Below are positions 1 through 6,582 of a DNA stretch of 8,709 bases, piece after piece; within the stretch, counting starts at the first letter, position 1; every line of letters starts with the position of its first letter. The DNA is from Rhodospirillales bacterium (GTDB taxonomy: Bacteria > Pseudomonadota > Alphaproteobacteria > Rhodospirillales > JABHCV01): assembly GCA_016776705.1 (NCBI GenBank), contig JADHSW010000123.1, positions 1-8,709 of the forward strand, given 5' to 3'. The notes under the pieces were generated by a model, which worked only from the letters and a program-made list of their open reading frames with translations, did no database searches and had not been told where the DNA came from. The translations under genes were made by a program, and so were the position numbers.

Positions 1-1159
1 AGAAGGGCTCTTCTTCTCCTGGAGGTCTGACATCGGTTAGTGTCCCGATATAGTGGCGCAATGCGTATTGTTTGTATGGATGGGCCAGGCACCCGTCTTC
101 GTCGATGTCGATGCCCAAGCCCGGTGTATCTGGTATCAACATCTCACCATTTTCCATGGTGACATTTTCGTTGCAGATATCTTTGCGCCAAGTCACGTCG
201 GTCATGACCGTTTCCAAAATATAAAAATTCGGAATAGCGGCAGCCAGGTGCAAGGACATGGCATTGGCAATTGGCCCAACCGGGTTATGGGGCGCAATCG
301 CGGTATATCGCGTATTGGCCATTGCCGCGATGTTTACCAATTCGGTCATGCCGCCAACATGGCAAACATCTGGCTGAAGATAATCTGCGGCTTGTTTTTC
401 CACCAGCTCGAAGAATCTCTGATTTTCGTAATATCTCTCGCCCACCGCGATGGCGCATTCGACTTTGTCTCGAACGTCCCTGATCGCTTCTATGCTTTCC
501 GGCGGCGTTGGTTCTTCAAACCAGAACGGATCGAATTGCTGCATTTTCTTTGCAAAACGAATGGCGGTTGGCACATCAAAGCGGCCATGGCCTTCGATCA
601 TCAAATCGATATCGGGACCGGCGGCTTTCCTCACCTGCTCGATACATTCAAGCGCATCTCTTGCCTCTTTTGGCGTCATCTGCATATAGCTTGAACCAAA
701 GGGGTCCCATTTCAACGCAGTAAACCCCATGTCCACGGCTGCTTTCACTTTGTCGCCAAAATCCTTGGGGGTTTTGGCTCCGACAAACCAGCCATTGGCA
801 TAGCAACGGATACGATCCCGAACTTTGCCGCCCAGCAATTCATACACAGGCACACCCAAAGCTTTACCTTTGATGTCCAAAAGTGCCGCTTCAATGGCAC
901 TGATGGCGCTGCGCAAAATGACACCGGTGCGGAAATAGTGATCCCGATGCATGGCATCGCGATGCTTGATGACTTCAAATGGATCTTTGCCGATCAGATA
1001 TTTGGCTTTCTCCTTGATTGCCGCTTCAAGCGCCAATTCGCTGAATTCTACTGTGCCCTCACCAACGCCACTAATGCCAGCATCGGTGAAGACTTTGACA
1101 AAAACAAAATTTGCGCGAAAGCTATCAACAACAAATGTTCTAACTTCGGTAATCTTCAT
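1..1159 (-). CDS. Mandelate racemase/enolase-superfamily sugar-acid dehydratase (3' end cut by window edge)
   Basis: This is probably a cytoplasmic, Mg-dependent acid-sugar dehydratase that turns an aldonate-type acid into its 2-keto-3-deoxy acid. The 386 visible residues contain no stop; family members are about 380-400 residues, so only a few are missing. Seen in order: an N-terminal capping domain starting MKITEVRTFVV, then the barrel with putative metal ligands E189 (IEGHGRF), E215/E216 (WFEEPTPPE) and E241 (VGERYYE). H191 is two residues after the first ligand; D264 (QPDVCHVGG) and H291 (APHNPVG) form the His-Asp dyad of the mandelate racemase subgroup; E316 (ILET) follows. A GGAG precedes the start by 8 nt. 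The start overlaps the regulator's stop by one base (TGATG), implying translational coupling. The motif order resembles galactonate/gluconate-type dehydratases, but residues seen here do not fix the substrate. The family call is firm; the exact reaction is inferred. Confidence 0.93.
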   Translation of the reverse strand, partial: MKITEVRTFVVDSFRANFVFVKVFTDAGISGVGEGTVEFSELALEAAIKEKAKYLIGKDPFEVIKHRDAMHRDHYFRTGVILRSAISAIEAALLDIKGKALGVPVYELLGGKVRDRIRCYANGWFVGAKTPKDFGDKVKAAVDMGFTALKWDPFGSSYMQMTPKEARDALECIEQVRKAAGPDIDLMIEGHGRFDVPTAIRFAKKMQQFDPFWFEEPTPPESIEAIRDVRDKVECAIAVGERYYENQRFFELVEKQAADYLQPDVCHVGGMTELVNIAAMANTRYTAIAPHNPVGPIANAMSLHLAAAIPNFYILETVMTDVTWRKDICNENVTMENGEMLIPDTPGLGIDIDEDGCLAHPYKQYALRHYIGTLTDVRPPGEEEPF

Positions 1160-1842
1160 CAAGAATTCTCCATACGTTTCAACATGTCTTTGCGGGCGGC
1201 CGTGGTGTGCATACGAATGATTGATGCAGCATCTTTTTCGTCGCCCTGTCGCAAAGCATTGATTAAAGCCCGATGCTCATTTGAGACGTCTTCCAGACGC
1301 GTCGCTGAAAAACCATATCTCGCACGCAGCGCGGCGATCAGCCGTGAGCCGCGCTCCAGGATCACCAATGCTTCGGCGTTATTGCCTAAGCGATTAATGT
1401 GATAGTGAAACTCCCGATTCAGTTGAAACGCATTGTCGTTATATCCACCTGCAATCTCCGCCTCATATTCGCGCTGAATGCTGCTGATTGCGCTGATGTC
1501 GGACGAGGTTATTTCTGCAACACATTTTGTGACCAGCAATGTCTCCAGGCATAGCCTCACCTCGTAAATATTGCCGACCATTTCCGCATCGACGCGCCGC
1601 ACGACGGCACCCCGATTGGGAGAGGCTTCGACAAGGCCTTCCCCTTCCAGACGTAACAGAGCCTGACGGACCGGCATCGGTCCAACGTCAAAGCGCTTGG
1701 CAAGTTCGGCGATGACCAAACGCTGGCCAGGCAGAAAGTCGCCATCGACAATCGCACGGACGAGATTGTCGATCGTGACGTTGATAAGGCTGTTACCGTC
1801 AAGCTGAGCGCGCGATACGCTCTTTGTTTTTTGATTCCCCAT
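1159..1842 (-). CDS. GntR-family transcriptional regulator, FadR/FCD subfamily
   Basis: This 227-residue DNA-binding protein is probably the local regulator of the divergent catabolic operons. Residues 18-82 form the winged helix-turn-helix (LINVTIDNLVRAIVDGDFLPGQ, then VGPMPVRQALLRLEGEGLVE and the wing SPNRGAVVRRV). Residues 86-222 are the all-helical FCD ligand domain. Its usual metal-binding histidines are visible as H146 (REFHYH), H190 (EHRALI) and H212 (RMHTTA); the acidic residue that usually precedes the first of them is N142 here. FCD regulators commonly sense sugar acids or other carboxylates, which fits the neighbours. AGAAGGG lies about 6 nt before the ATG. The stop overlaps the dehydratase start. 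Three candidate operators lie upstream, one in its own promoter, so autoregulation is likely. The inducer is unknown, perhaps a pathway acid or keto-deoxy acid. Confidence 0.95.
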   Translation of the reverse strand: MGNQKTKSVSRAQLDGNSLINVTIDNLVRAIVDGDFLPGQRLVIAELAKRFDVGPMPVRQALLRLEGEGLVEASPNRGAVVRRVDAEMVGNIYEVRLCLETLLVTKCVAEITSSDISAISSIQREYEAEIAGGYNDNAFQLNREFHYHINRLGNNAEALVILERGSRLIAALRARYGFSATRLEDVSNEHRALINALRQGDEKDAASIIRMHTTAARKDMLKRMENS

Positions 1843-1881
1843 ATGGCCCTTCTAACGACAAAATTGATCGCATGCATCATA

Positions 1882-1909
1882 TTTATACCAAGATTTGATC
1901 AAATTTCAA
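1882..1909 (-). promoter_or_regulatory. Predicted sigma-70-type promoter for gntR-dehydratase
   Basis: Reading the minus strand, TTGAAA (1909-1904) is followed after 16 bp by TATAAA (1887-1882), about 40 bp before the regulator start. The perfect palindrome at 1893-1904 fills most of the spacer, so a bound protein should block RNA polymerase. This is predicted from hexamer match and spacing only. Confidence 0.55.
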
Positions 1910-1915
1910 GCTTGA
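1906..1915. promoter_or_regulatory. Ten-base palindrome between the two divergent -35 boxes
   Basis: TCAAGCTTGA is a perfect palindrome overlapping both predicted -35 hexamers. Its symmetry may simply result from two back-to-back TTGA-type -35 boxes, so a separate protein site is not required. Confidence 0.35.
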
Positions 1916-1940
1916 CCAAACCAATTTAATCAAATATTTT
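1912..1940 (+). promoter_or_regulatory. Predicted sigma-70-type promoter for the TRAP-SDR-lactonase operon
   Basis: TTGACC (1912-1917), a 17-bp spacer and TATTTT (1935-1940) form a reasonable promoter reading toward the transporter. The candidate operator at 1924-1935 lies in its spacer and touches the -10. The -35 starts only 3 bp from the -35 of the opposite promoter, so the two are back to back and could be controlled by one bound complex. The leader before the first gene would be about 60-65 nt. Confidence 0.55.
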
Positions 1941-1949
1941 GCAGCCTCG

Positions 1950-1990
1950 GTCGCAAGGTGCGGCCTAAACCGTCGCAAGGTGTAACCTAA
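1950..1990 (+). repeat. Imperfect 19-bp tandem repeat in the TRAP operon leader
   Basis: GTCGCAAGGTG occurs at 1950-1960 and again at 1972-1982, each followed by eight bases ending CCTAA, giving 16 of 19 matches at a 22-bp period. A further CCTAA follows at 1991-1995. The repeat lies downstream of the predicted transporter promoter and ends 20 bp before the first gene, so it would be in the 5' untranslated RNA. Its function is unknown; it could be a second regulator site spaced about two helical turns apart, or a recent slippage duplication. Confidence 0.6.
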
Positions 1991-2010
1991 CCTAAGCTTG
2001 GAGGCTCTGG

Positions 2011-3000
2011 ATGATGTCGTTGAAGAAGTTTTTTACTACGGTAGCGAGCGGGTGTGCGCTTACCCTTGCTGCCGGGCAGGCTCAGGCTGTCGAACTGACG
2101 CTGGCCCATCACGATTCGCTTGCTTCGATCAATACACACATGGCGGATTCGTTTATTGATTGTGTTCAGGGGCAAACGGAAACCACCTTTAACCACCTGC
2201 CCGCAGCGCAGATGGGTACGGCACGTGAAATCATCGAGCAGCTAAAACTTGGCGCGCTGCAGATGTCTTCAACCGATGTCGGGATGCTGTCGGCTATGGA
2301 GCCGTCGTTGGCGGTGGTCTTGTGGCCCTTCATGATGAAAGACTTCGATCACGCCGAAGCGGTCATGAACGGCGCGCCCGGGAAATATATTCGCGACCTG
2401 ATGTTAAAAAATCATGGCATTCGCATTGTTGCCTATCTGCACAACGGTTTTCGTGACTTCCTGACCGTCGACAAGCCGATCACTGGGCTTGCCGATATTA
2501 AGGGCGTGAAGTTCCGTTCCCCGTCCCACCCGGTGTTCCTGGGTATGTTCAAGGCCTTGAAGGCCGAACCGGTGCCGGTGCCGTGGTCGGAAGCCTATAC
2601 CGCCATGCAGACCAAGCTTGTTGACGCCATGGAAACTGGCCCCGAGGGCATGGTCAATTCCAAAATGTATGAAGTCGGCAAGCATGTTGTCAAATCCGGC
2701 CATATCTACGGCATGATGACGTTGGTCATCCGTGAAGATGTCTATCAAAAGCTTGACGGCACCACCCAGAAAGCATTTGCGAGTTGTGGCGCGAAGTACA
2801 CCAAGGAAGGTAATGCCGAGTTCCGCAATCGTACCGACAAAGCTTATAAATTTCTCGCTGACAAAGGCTTGACGGTAAGCGACATCGACAAGGGTCCGCT
2901 ACAAAAAGCCCTCAAGCCGGTCTGGGGCGATTTGCAAAAAGACCTTGACCCCAAGATCAGTCAGGAATTGATTGACCTGATCCAAAACGCTGCCAAGTAA
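2011..3000 (+). CDS. dctP: TRAP transporter periplasmic substrate-binding subunit (DctP family)
   Basis: This is the 329-residue secreted binding protein that hands substrate to the membrane subunits for sodium- or proton-coupled uptake. A signal peptide is clear: K5-K6, a hydrophobic core, and AQA ahead of a likely cut after residue 26. The mature protein starts VELTLAHH and has the family layout, including AAQMGTAREIIEQLKLGALQM (residues 65-85) and R169 in VKFRSPSHP, the arginine that usually clamps the substrate carboxylate. PWSEAYTAMQTKLVDAMETGPEGM (191-214) follows. GGAGG ends 6 nt before the first ATG; a second ATG follows directly and could be used instead. Two cysteines remain after cleavage (C51 and C259), a possible disulfide. 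Conserved R169 favours an acidic substrate such as a sugar acid. A stable RNA hairpin follows the gene. Confidence 0.95.
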   Translation: MMSLKKFFTTVASGCALTLAAGQAQAVELTLAHHDSLASINTHMADSFIDCVQGQTETTFNHLPAAQMGTAREIIEQLKLGALQMSSTDVGMLSAMEPSLAVVLWPFMMKDFDHAEAVMNGAPGKYIRDLMLKNHGIRIVAYLHNGFRDFLTVDKPITGLADIKGVKFRSPSHPVFLGMFKALKAEPVPVPWSEAYTAMQTKLVDAMETGPEGMVNSKMYEVGKHVVKSGHIYGMMTLVIREDVYQKLDGTTQKAFASCGAKYTKEGNAEFRNRTDKAYKFLADKGLTVSDIDKGPLQKALKPVWGDLQKDLDPKISQELIDLIQNAAK

Positions 3001-3019
3001 CCGGTATCACCCATGCTAT

Positions 3020-3051
3020 CTATGGCGGGGCGAAAAAAAGCCCCGCCATAG
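3020..3051 (+). promoter_or_regulatory. Perfect 12-bp hairpin between dctP and dctQ
   Basis: CTATGGCGGGGC (3020-3031) and GCCCCGCCATAG (3040-3051) are exact complements separated by an 8-nt A-rich loop. No T-run follows, so it is not a normal intrinsic terminator. It probably protects the 3' end of a processed binding-protein mRNA and lowers expression of the membrane genes, which would suit the excess of binding protein that TRAP systems need. Its foot lies only 11 nt before the dctQ start, so it may also hinder ribosome entry there. Confidence 0.75.
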
Positions 3052-3062
3052 CGGTGCAATGA

Positions 3063-3515
3063 ATGTTTGATCGTCTATACAATTTCACAAGATTTATCGG
3101 TGTGATGTTGCTGGTTGGCATCACACTCTTAAGCGCGCTGCAGATTGTTTGTCGTTATTTTTTGGGGGCTTCCATAAGCTGGAGCAACGACCTTAACCAG
3201 TTCATGATGATGTGGATGGTGATGATCGGTGCGGGTGCGATGCTGTGGAAGGGATCGCATTTCACCCTGGCAATCGTGGTTGAAAAACTGCCCGATAATA
3301 TCAAGAAACTGCTGAGAATTATTGTCTTCGTAGCGATCGCCATTTTCGCGGTATTTTTGTTTATTTCCGGAACTCAACTGGCCCTTGGTCAATCCCATCA
3401 AATTGTTCCGGCACTTGGCTTTACCTATTTGTACGTCTATCTGGCGATGCCCGTCGCAGCTTCGTTTATCCTGCTGTTCTCTGTTGGAATGCTGGTCAAG
3501 GAAATGAAGAGATGA
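3063..3515 (+). CDS. dctQ: TRAP transporter small membrane subunit (DctQ family)
   Basis: This 150-residue inner-membrane protein pairs with the large permease and is needed for TRAP uptake. Four hydrophobic helices are visible at about residues 9-29, 46-62, 83-105 and 120-145, the family's usual number and size. SISWSNDLNQF (37-47) occupies the place of the conserved W-x-E-E-like amphipathic stretch before helix 2, with N42-D43 where acidic residues are common. The only Shine-Dalgarno candidate is a poor GCGGTG just behind the hairpin, so initiation is probably weak. An ATG four bases earlier (3059) opens only a three-codon frame. The stop overlaps the start of the large subunit by 4 bases (ATGA), indicating coupled translation. 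Confidence 0.93.
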   Translation: MFDRLYNFTRFIGVMLLVGITLLSALQIVCRYFLGASISWSNDLNQFMMMWMVMIGAGAMLWKGSHFTLAIVVEKLPDNIKKLLRIIVFVAIAIFAVFLFISGTQLALGQSHQIVPALGFTYLYVYLAMPVAASFILLFSVGMLVKEMKR

Positions 3516-4786
3516 TTCCGGTTCTGCTCATTTCCATGATTGTGCTGGCGGTAATCGGCATGCCATTGGCCTTCGCCATGGGTATCGCTGCAACCCTTGG
3601 CATCGCGGCGCATGACTTCCTGCCCTTTGCCCTGGTTCCGCAAAGAATCATGAATGCCCTGGACAAGTTTCCGTTCTTGGCCGTGCCGATGTTCGTTCTG
3701 GCCGGTGAATTGATGAATACTTCGGGCATTACCGATCGTATCATTCGCTTCTGCGTGGCCCTTGTTGGCCACGTGCGTGGCGGACTTGCCCAGGTCAATG
3801 TGTTGGCAAGCATCTTCTTTGCCGGAATATCGGGATCGGCCACCGCTGACGCTGCCGGGCTGGGAAAGCTTCTGATCCCTGCTATGATCAAAGAAGGCTT
3901 CGATGACGATTATTCGGTAGCCGTCACGGCAGCCTCATCGACGGTCGGGCCGATCATACCACCAAGCGGAATGCTGATTATCTATGCGTCGATGACCAAC
4001 CTGTCCATCGGCAAGCTATTTTTGGCAGGGGTGTTTCCCGGCCTTTTGCTTGGCTTTTCGGTCATGGTTCTGGCCTATATCTATGCGGTAAAAAGGAATT
4101 ATCCTCGCGAACCGTGGCAAGGTCTCGTCGAGATGTGGCGTGCATTCAAAAGCGCGATATTTGCACTGTTCGCTCCGTTCATTATCGTATTTGGAATCGT
4201 CAGCGGCGTCTTCACGGCAACCGAAACCGGAACGGTGGTCGTGTTTTATGCGCTGGCCCTTGGCTTTGCCTATGGTGAGCTTAATGCACGCAAGATTTAC
4301 CGGGCTTTGCAGAATGCTTTGGAAAGTACGGTTGTCATCCTGTTCATTATCGCTTCGGCTTCCATATTGGGCTGGTTGCTGGCGATGGGCAAATTTCCGA
4401 TCATGCTGGTCGATCTGCTAAACGCGGTAACTTCAGACGTCAATCTGATGATATTTTTGATTGTCATCACCCTGCTGATATTAGGTTTGGTGATGGACGG
4501 CATGGCGATATTGGTCATTCTGGTGCCGGTCTTGTCGCCGGTTGCCCTGGCTATTGGCCTTGATCCGATACATTTTGCGATATTAATGGTCGTCTCGGTA
4601 ATGTTGGGAGGCATAACCCCGCCGGTGGGAATCCTTCTTTATATTTCGTGCCAGGTCAGCAATGTACCACTATCCCGAACAACACCCATGATCTGGGGTT
4701 TTGTCTTTGTCATGCTTGTGGCCGTTTTGATGGTTGCATATTTTCCTCCTCTTGCTACGTGGTTGCCTGATGTCCTATTCGATTGA
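3512..4786 (+). CDS. dctM: TRAP transporter large permease subunit (DctM family)
   Basis: This 424-residue multi-pass inner-membrane protein carries out the cation-coupled transport step; its length is typical. Family motifs appear in order: AGISGSATADAAGLGKLLIP (104-123), TVGPIIPPSGMLIIYAS (144-160), GVFTATETGTVVVFYAL (232-248), MDGMAILVILVPVL (328-341) and GGITPPVGILLYISC (366-380). These include the paired, symmetry-related PP-containing loops expected of the two halves of the transport domain. It starts inside the dctQ stop (ATGA) and its last 17 bases overlap the next gene, so the plus-strand genes form one tightly packed operon. Substrate specificity lies in the binding protein and cannot be read from this subunit. 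Confidence 0.96.
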   Translation: MIPVLLISMIVLAVIGMPLAFAMGIAATLGIAAHDFLPFALVPQRIMNALDKFPFLAVPMFVLAGELMNTSGITDRIIRFCVALVGHVRGGLAQVNVLASIFFAGISGSATADAAGLGKLLIPAMIKEGFDDDYSVAVTAASSTVGPIIPPSGMLIIYASMTNLSIGKLFLAGVFPGLLLGFSVMVLAYIYAVKRNYPREPWQGLVEMWRAFKSAIFALFAPFIIVFGIVSGVFTATETGTVVVFYALALGFAYGELNARKIYRALQNALESTVVILFIIASASILGWLLAMGKFPIMLVDLLNAVTSDVNLMIFLIVITLLILGLVMDGMAILVILVPVLSPVALAIGLDPIHFAILMVVSVMLGGITPPVGILLYISCQVSNVPLSRTTPMIWGFVFVMLVAVLMVAYFPPLATWLPDVLFD

Positions 4787-5552
4787 TCTGAAAAATGTCT
4801 TTTCACTTAAGGGTAAGGTGGCGCTGGTCACCGGTGCCAGTGCCGGTATCGGGCTTGGTGTTGCCAGGGTTCTGGCCGTGACAGGGGGAGCGACGGTCTA
4901 TGCCCTGGGACGACGCGATGCCGCGGAATATCAAGGCGAGCTGGATGCAATTGCAGCCGAGGGCGGCACCGTCATTCCGGTCAAGGGCGATGTTTGCAGC
5001 GAAGCCAGCATCAATGATGTGTTCTCAAGGATTGAACAAGAAGCCGGTGGCGTCGATATCCTGATCAACAATGCCGGAACCACTCTTCCCAAGACCGTTG
5101 AGGAAACCAGTCATGAAGAATGGGACTTCATCATCGATACCAATCTGACGTCCGGTTTTCTGTGCGCCAAGCGTGCTTTCGCCCATATGAAACAGCAAAA
5201 TTGGGGCCGGATCGTCCAAATAGGCTCGGTTGTCGGTCACAAGGGCGCGATTAAGGGCCATATTGCCTATGCCGCGACAAAGTCGGGGCAGTTCGGCCTT
5301 ACCAAGACCCTGGCGATTACCGGCGCGCCCCATAACATCACTTCCAACACTGTTGCCCCGGGTTTGGTGCGCACACCTTTGATTGTTGTCGCACATGGCG
5401 AACAGGGGGTGAAGGATCTTGAGGCGCAAATTCCGCTTGGCATGAGTGAGCCTGAGGATATCGGCATGGTGTCCCTGTTCCTGTGTACGGAAGCTGCACG
5501 CCATATCACCGCCGCCACAATCGATATCAATGGTGGTGTCTACACCCATTAA
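4770..5552 (+). CDS. Classical short-chain dehydrogenase/reductase, sugar or sugar-acid type
   Basis: This is a 260-residue cytoplasmic NAD(P)-dependent oxidoreductase. The Rossmann motif TGASAGIG lies at 21-28, NNAG at 100-103, and the catalytic set is N125, S153, Y167 and K171 (YAATK). G47-R48-R49 at the end of strand 2 replaces the acidic residue usual in NAD enzymes, suggesting NADP preference. The opening (FSLKGKVALVTG) resembles gluconate 5-dehydrogenase, KduD and aldose dehydrogenases. Two jobs fit the neighbours: oxidising an aldose to the lactone used by the next gene, or oxidising the 2-keto-3-deoxy acid made by the dehydratase, as in L-fucose and L-rhamnose routes. The chosen ATG gives a normal N-terminus and overlaps dctM by 17 bases; its Shine-Dalgarno is weak. 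A TTG at 4734 would add 12 hydrophobic residues and is less likely. Confidence 0.92.
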   Translation: MSYSIDLKNVFSLKGKVALVTGASAGIGLGVARVLAVTGGATVYALGRRDAAEYQGELDAIAAEGGTVIPVKGDVCSEASINDVFSRIEQEAGGVDILINNAGTTLPKTVEETSHEEWDFIIDTNLTSGFLCAKRAFAHMKQQNWGRIVQIGSVVGHKGAIKGHIAYAATKSGQFGLTKTLAITGAPHNITSNTVAPGLVRTPLIVVAHGEQGVKDLEAQIPLGMSEPEDIGMVSLFLCTEAARHITAATIDINGGVYTH

Positions 5553-5581
5553 TCCGAAAACGACCTTTTCTGAGGTTTATT

Positions 5582-6472
5582 GTGACAGAAACAACACAGG
5601 TCAAATGCCTTGTTGATGCGCGGGCGCAGGTTGGCGAGGGCATCATATGGGATGAACAAAACCAACGGATTTACTGGGTCGATATAGCTGGGTACAAAAT
5701 ATTCGAAACCGACCCGAATGATGGTTCCACCAATTGCTGGAACATCGGTCAGCATGTGGGGTTTGCCGCACTTACCAATAAAGACAATATGGTCGTGGCC
5801 GCTCGAAACGGCTTTTTTCGGTTCGACATGAAAACCAGAATGCTTGAACCGATTGTTAATCCCGAACCCGACTTTCCTGACAACACCTTCAACGACGGCT
5901 GTGTCGATCCAAAAGGGCGATTGTGGGCCGGGACGATGGAGATGGCACCGCTTCGAACCAAGCCCAAAGGTTCGTTGTACAGACTGGACAGCGACGGAAG
6001 CTGCACAAAATTCTGTGATGGTTTTTATGTAACCAACGGTCTGGCATTCTCACCGGATGGCAAGACTATGTATGTGTCAGATTCGGAAAGTTCCGTCATG
6101 CGCATATGGGCCTATGATTACGACTGTGAAACCGGGACGCCGTCGAATTGTCGCCTGTTTGCGGATTTGAAGGAAAAAGGCTGGGCACCGGACGGGGCAA
6201 CGGTGGACAATGAAGGCGGCTACTGGTCGGCAATGGTAGGTAGCTGGAAAGTTGCCCGGTTCAATCCCGATGGCAGTGTTGACAAGCTAATCGATATGCC
6301 AATCCAGAAACCGACCAAGCCATTATTGGTAAATGGCGCAATGTACGTAACTTCAATAAGCACCAATCTGGAACCAGGTACAAAGACAAGGCAGCCTTTG
6401 GCCGGAGGTGTGTTCAAAGTCAATGTAGGACATGACGCGCCCGCTCACCCCAGATGGATAGACCTGACCTGA
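5582..6472 (+). CDS. SMP-30/gluconolactonase/LRE-family sugar lactonase
   Basis: This 296-residue, probably cytoplasmic, metal-dependent six-bladed beta-propeller hydrolyses a sugar lactone to the open acid. The family's metal and active-site residues are in place: E19 (VGEGIIWD), N104 (NTFNDG, with GRLWAGTM following), N152 (TNGLAFSPDGKTMYVSDS) and D204 (PDGATVDNEGGYW). The GTG start is chosen because GAGG sits 6 nt upstream and the protein then begins just before the propeller; an in-frame ATG at 5483 would overlap the SDR gene and add 33 unlike residues. The gene follows the SDR after 29 bp. Residues 243-257 (KPTKPLLVNGAMYVT) lack the glycine-rich FGG-type stretch common here, a short deletion in a surface loop. 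The stop codon sits inside a sequence resembling an insertion-sequence end, so the last residues may not be original. Confidence 0.93.
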   Translation: MTETTQVKCLVDARAQVGEGIIWDEQNQRIYWVDIAGYKIFETDPNDGSTNCWNIGQHVGFAALTNKDNMVVAARNGFFRFDMKTRMLEPIVNPEPDFPDNTFNDGCVDPKGRLWAGTMEMAPLRTKPKGSLYRLDSDGSCTKFCDGFYVTNGLAFSPDGKTMYVSDSESSVMRIWAYDYDCETGTPSNCRLFADLKEKGWAPDGATVDNEGGYWSAMVGSWKVARFNPDGSVDKLIDMPIQKPTKPLLVNGAMYVTSISTNLEPGTKTRQPLAGGVFKVNVGHDAPAHPRWIDLT

Positions 6473-6505
6473 CCCCCTGAAAGTGGTCCGAATTGATTAA
6501 GAGTT
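6468..6505. mobile_element. Possible insertion-sequence end or scar
   Basis: The stretch from TGACCTGACC through CTGAAAGTGGTCC (6479-6491 region) and a following TTAAGAG resembles the terminal sequences of IS3-like elements from memory. No matching inverted end and no transposase is visible in the window, so at most this is a solo end or deletion scar. It overlaps the lactonase stop codon. Low confidence. Confidence 0.25.
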
Positions 6506-6513
6506 TTGGCGCA

Positions 6514-6582
6514 TTTGGACTTGCCCCCAACGTTGGACCGCCGGGCATGAGAAAATCCCGGCTGTTTGGACTTGCCCCCAAC
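6514..6582 (+). repeat. Eighteen-base direct repeat, 51-bp period
   Basis: TTTGGACTTGCCCCCAAC occurs exactly at 6514-6531 and again at 6565-6582. The first copy runs into CCAACGTTGG (6527-6536), a perfect palindrome. The 33 bases between the copies hold a small GC-rich hairpin. The repeat lies between two convergent genes in the suspected mobile scar; it could be paired ends of a small non-autonomous element or a duplication left by recombination. I do not recognise the family. Confidence 0.6.
6540..6567 (+). terminator. Weak terminator-like hairpin after the lactonase
   Basis: GCCGGG (6540-6545) pairs with CCCGGC (6557-6562) across an 11-nt loop, followed only by TGTTT. The stem is GC-rich but the T-run is poor, so it is a candidate end for the plus-strand operon. 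Nothing better lies between the lactonase and the convergent fic gene. Confidence 0.35.

Larger units (their letters stand above)
1862..1935. promoter_or_regulatory. Three phased operator-like sites in the divergent control region
   Basis: The centre site, ATTTGATCAAAT at 1893-1904, is a perfect 12-bp palindrome. ATTTAATCAAAT at 1924-1935 differs from it at one position. AATTGATCGCAT at 1862-1873 matches it at 9 of 12. The site centres (1867.5, 1898.5, 1929.5) are 31 bp apart each time, close to three helical turns, so all three would face the same side of the DNA. The middle site lies between the predicted -35 and -10 of the regulator promoter, the right one mostly in the spacer of the transporter promoter, and the left one just downstream of the regulator -10. 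A short TTGATC-type palindrome is plausible for a GntR/FCD dimer. The assignment to this regulator is inferred from position. Confidence 0.7.

Noticed and set aside
53..694. Open 213-codon plus-strand frame
   Set aside because: It is antisense to the dehydratase, whose reading on the opposite strand shows all family active-site motifs; the plus-strand translation resembles nothing.
938..1402. Open plus-strand frame of 154 codons
   Set aside because: It crosses the dehydratase/regulator junction antisense to both, has no plausible ribosome binding site and no recognisable domain.
3020..3051. Intrinsic terminator between dctP and dctQ
   Set aside because: The stem is excellent but no T-run follows on either strand; the A-run is in the loop. 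Called as a processing or stability hairpin instead.
4734..4769. Upstream TTG start for the SDR
   Set aside because: It would add 12 hydrophobic residues deep inside dctM; the ATG at 4770 gives the normal N-terminus.
5025..5549. Open minus-strand frame of 174 codons
   Set aside because: It lies wholly antisense to the SDR, whose catalytic residues are intact.
5483..5581. Upstream ATG start for the lactonase
   Set aside because: It overlaps the SDR end and adds 33 basic residues unlike the family; the GTG at 5582 has a good GAGG at the right distance.
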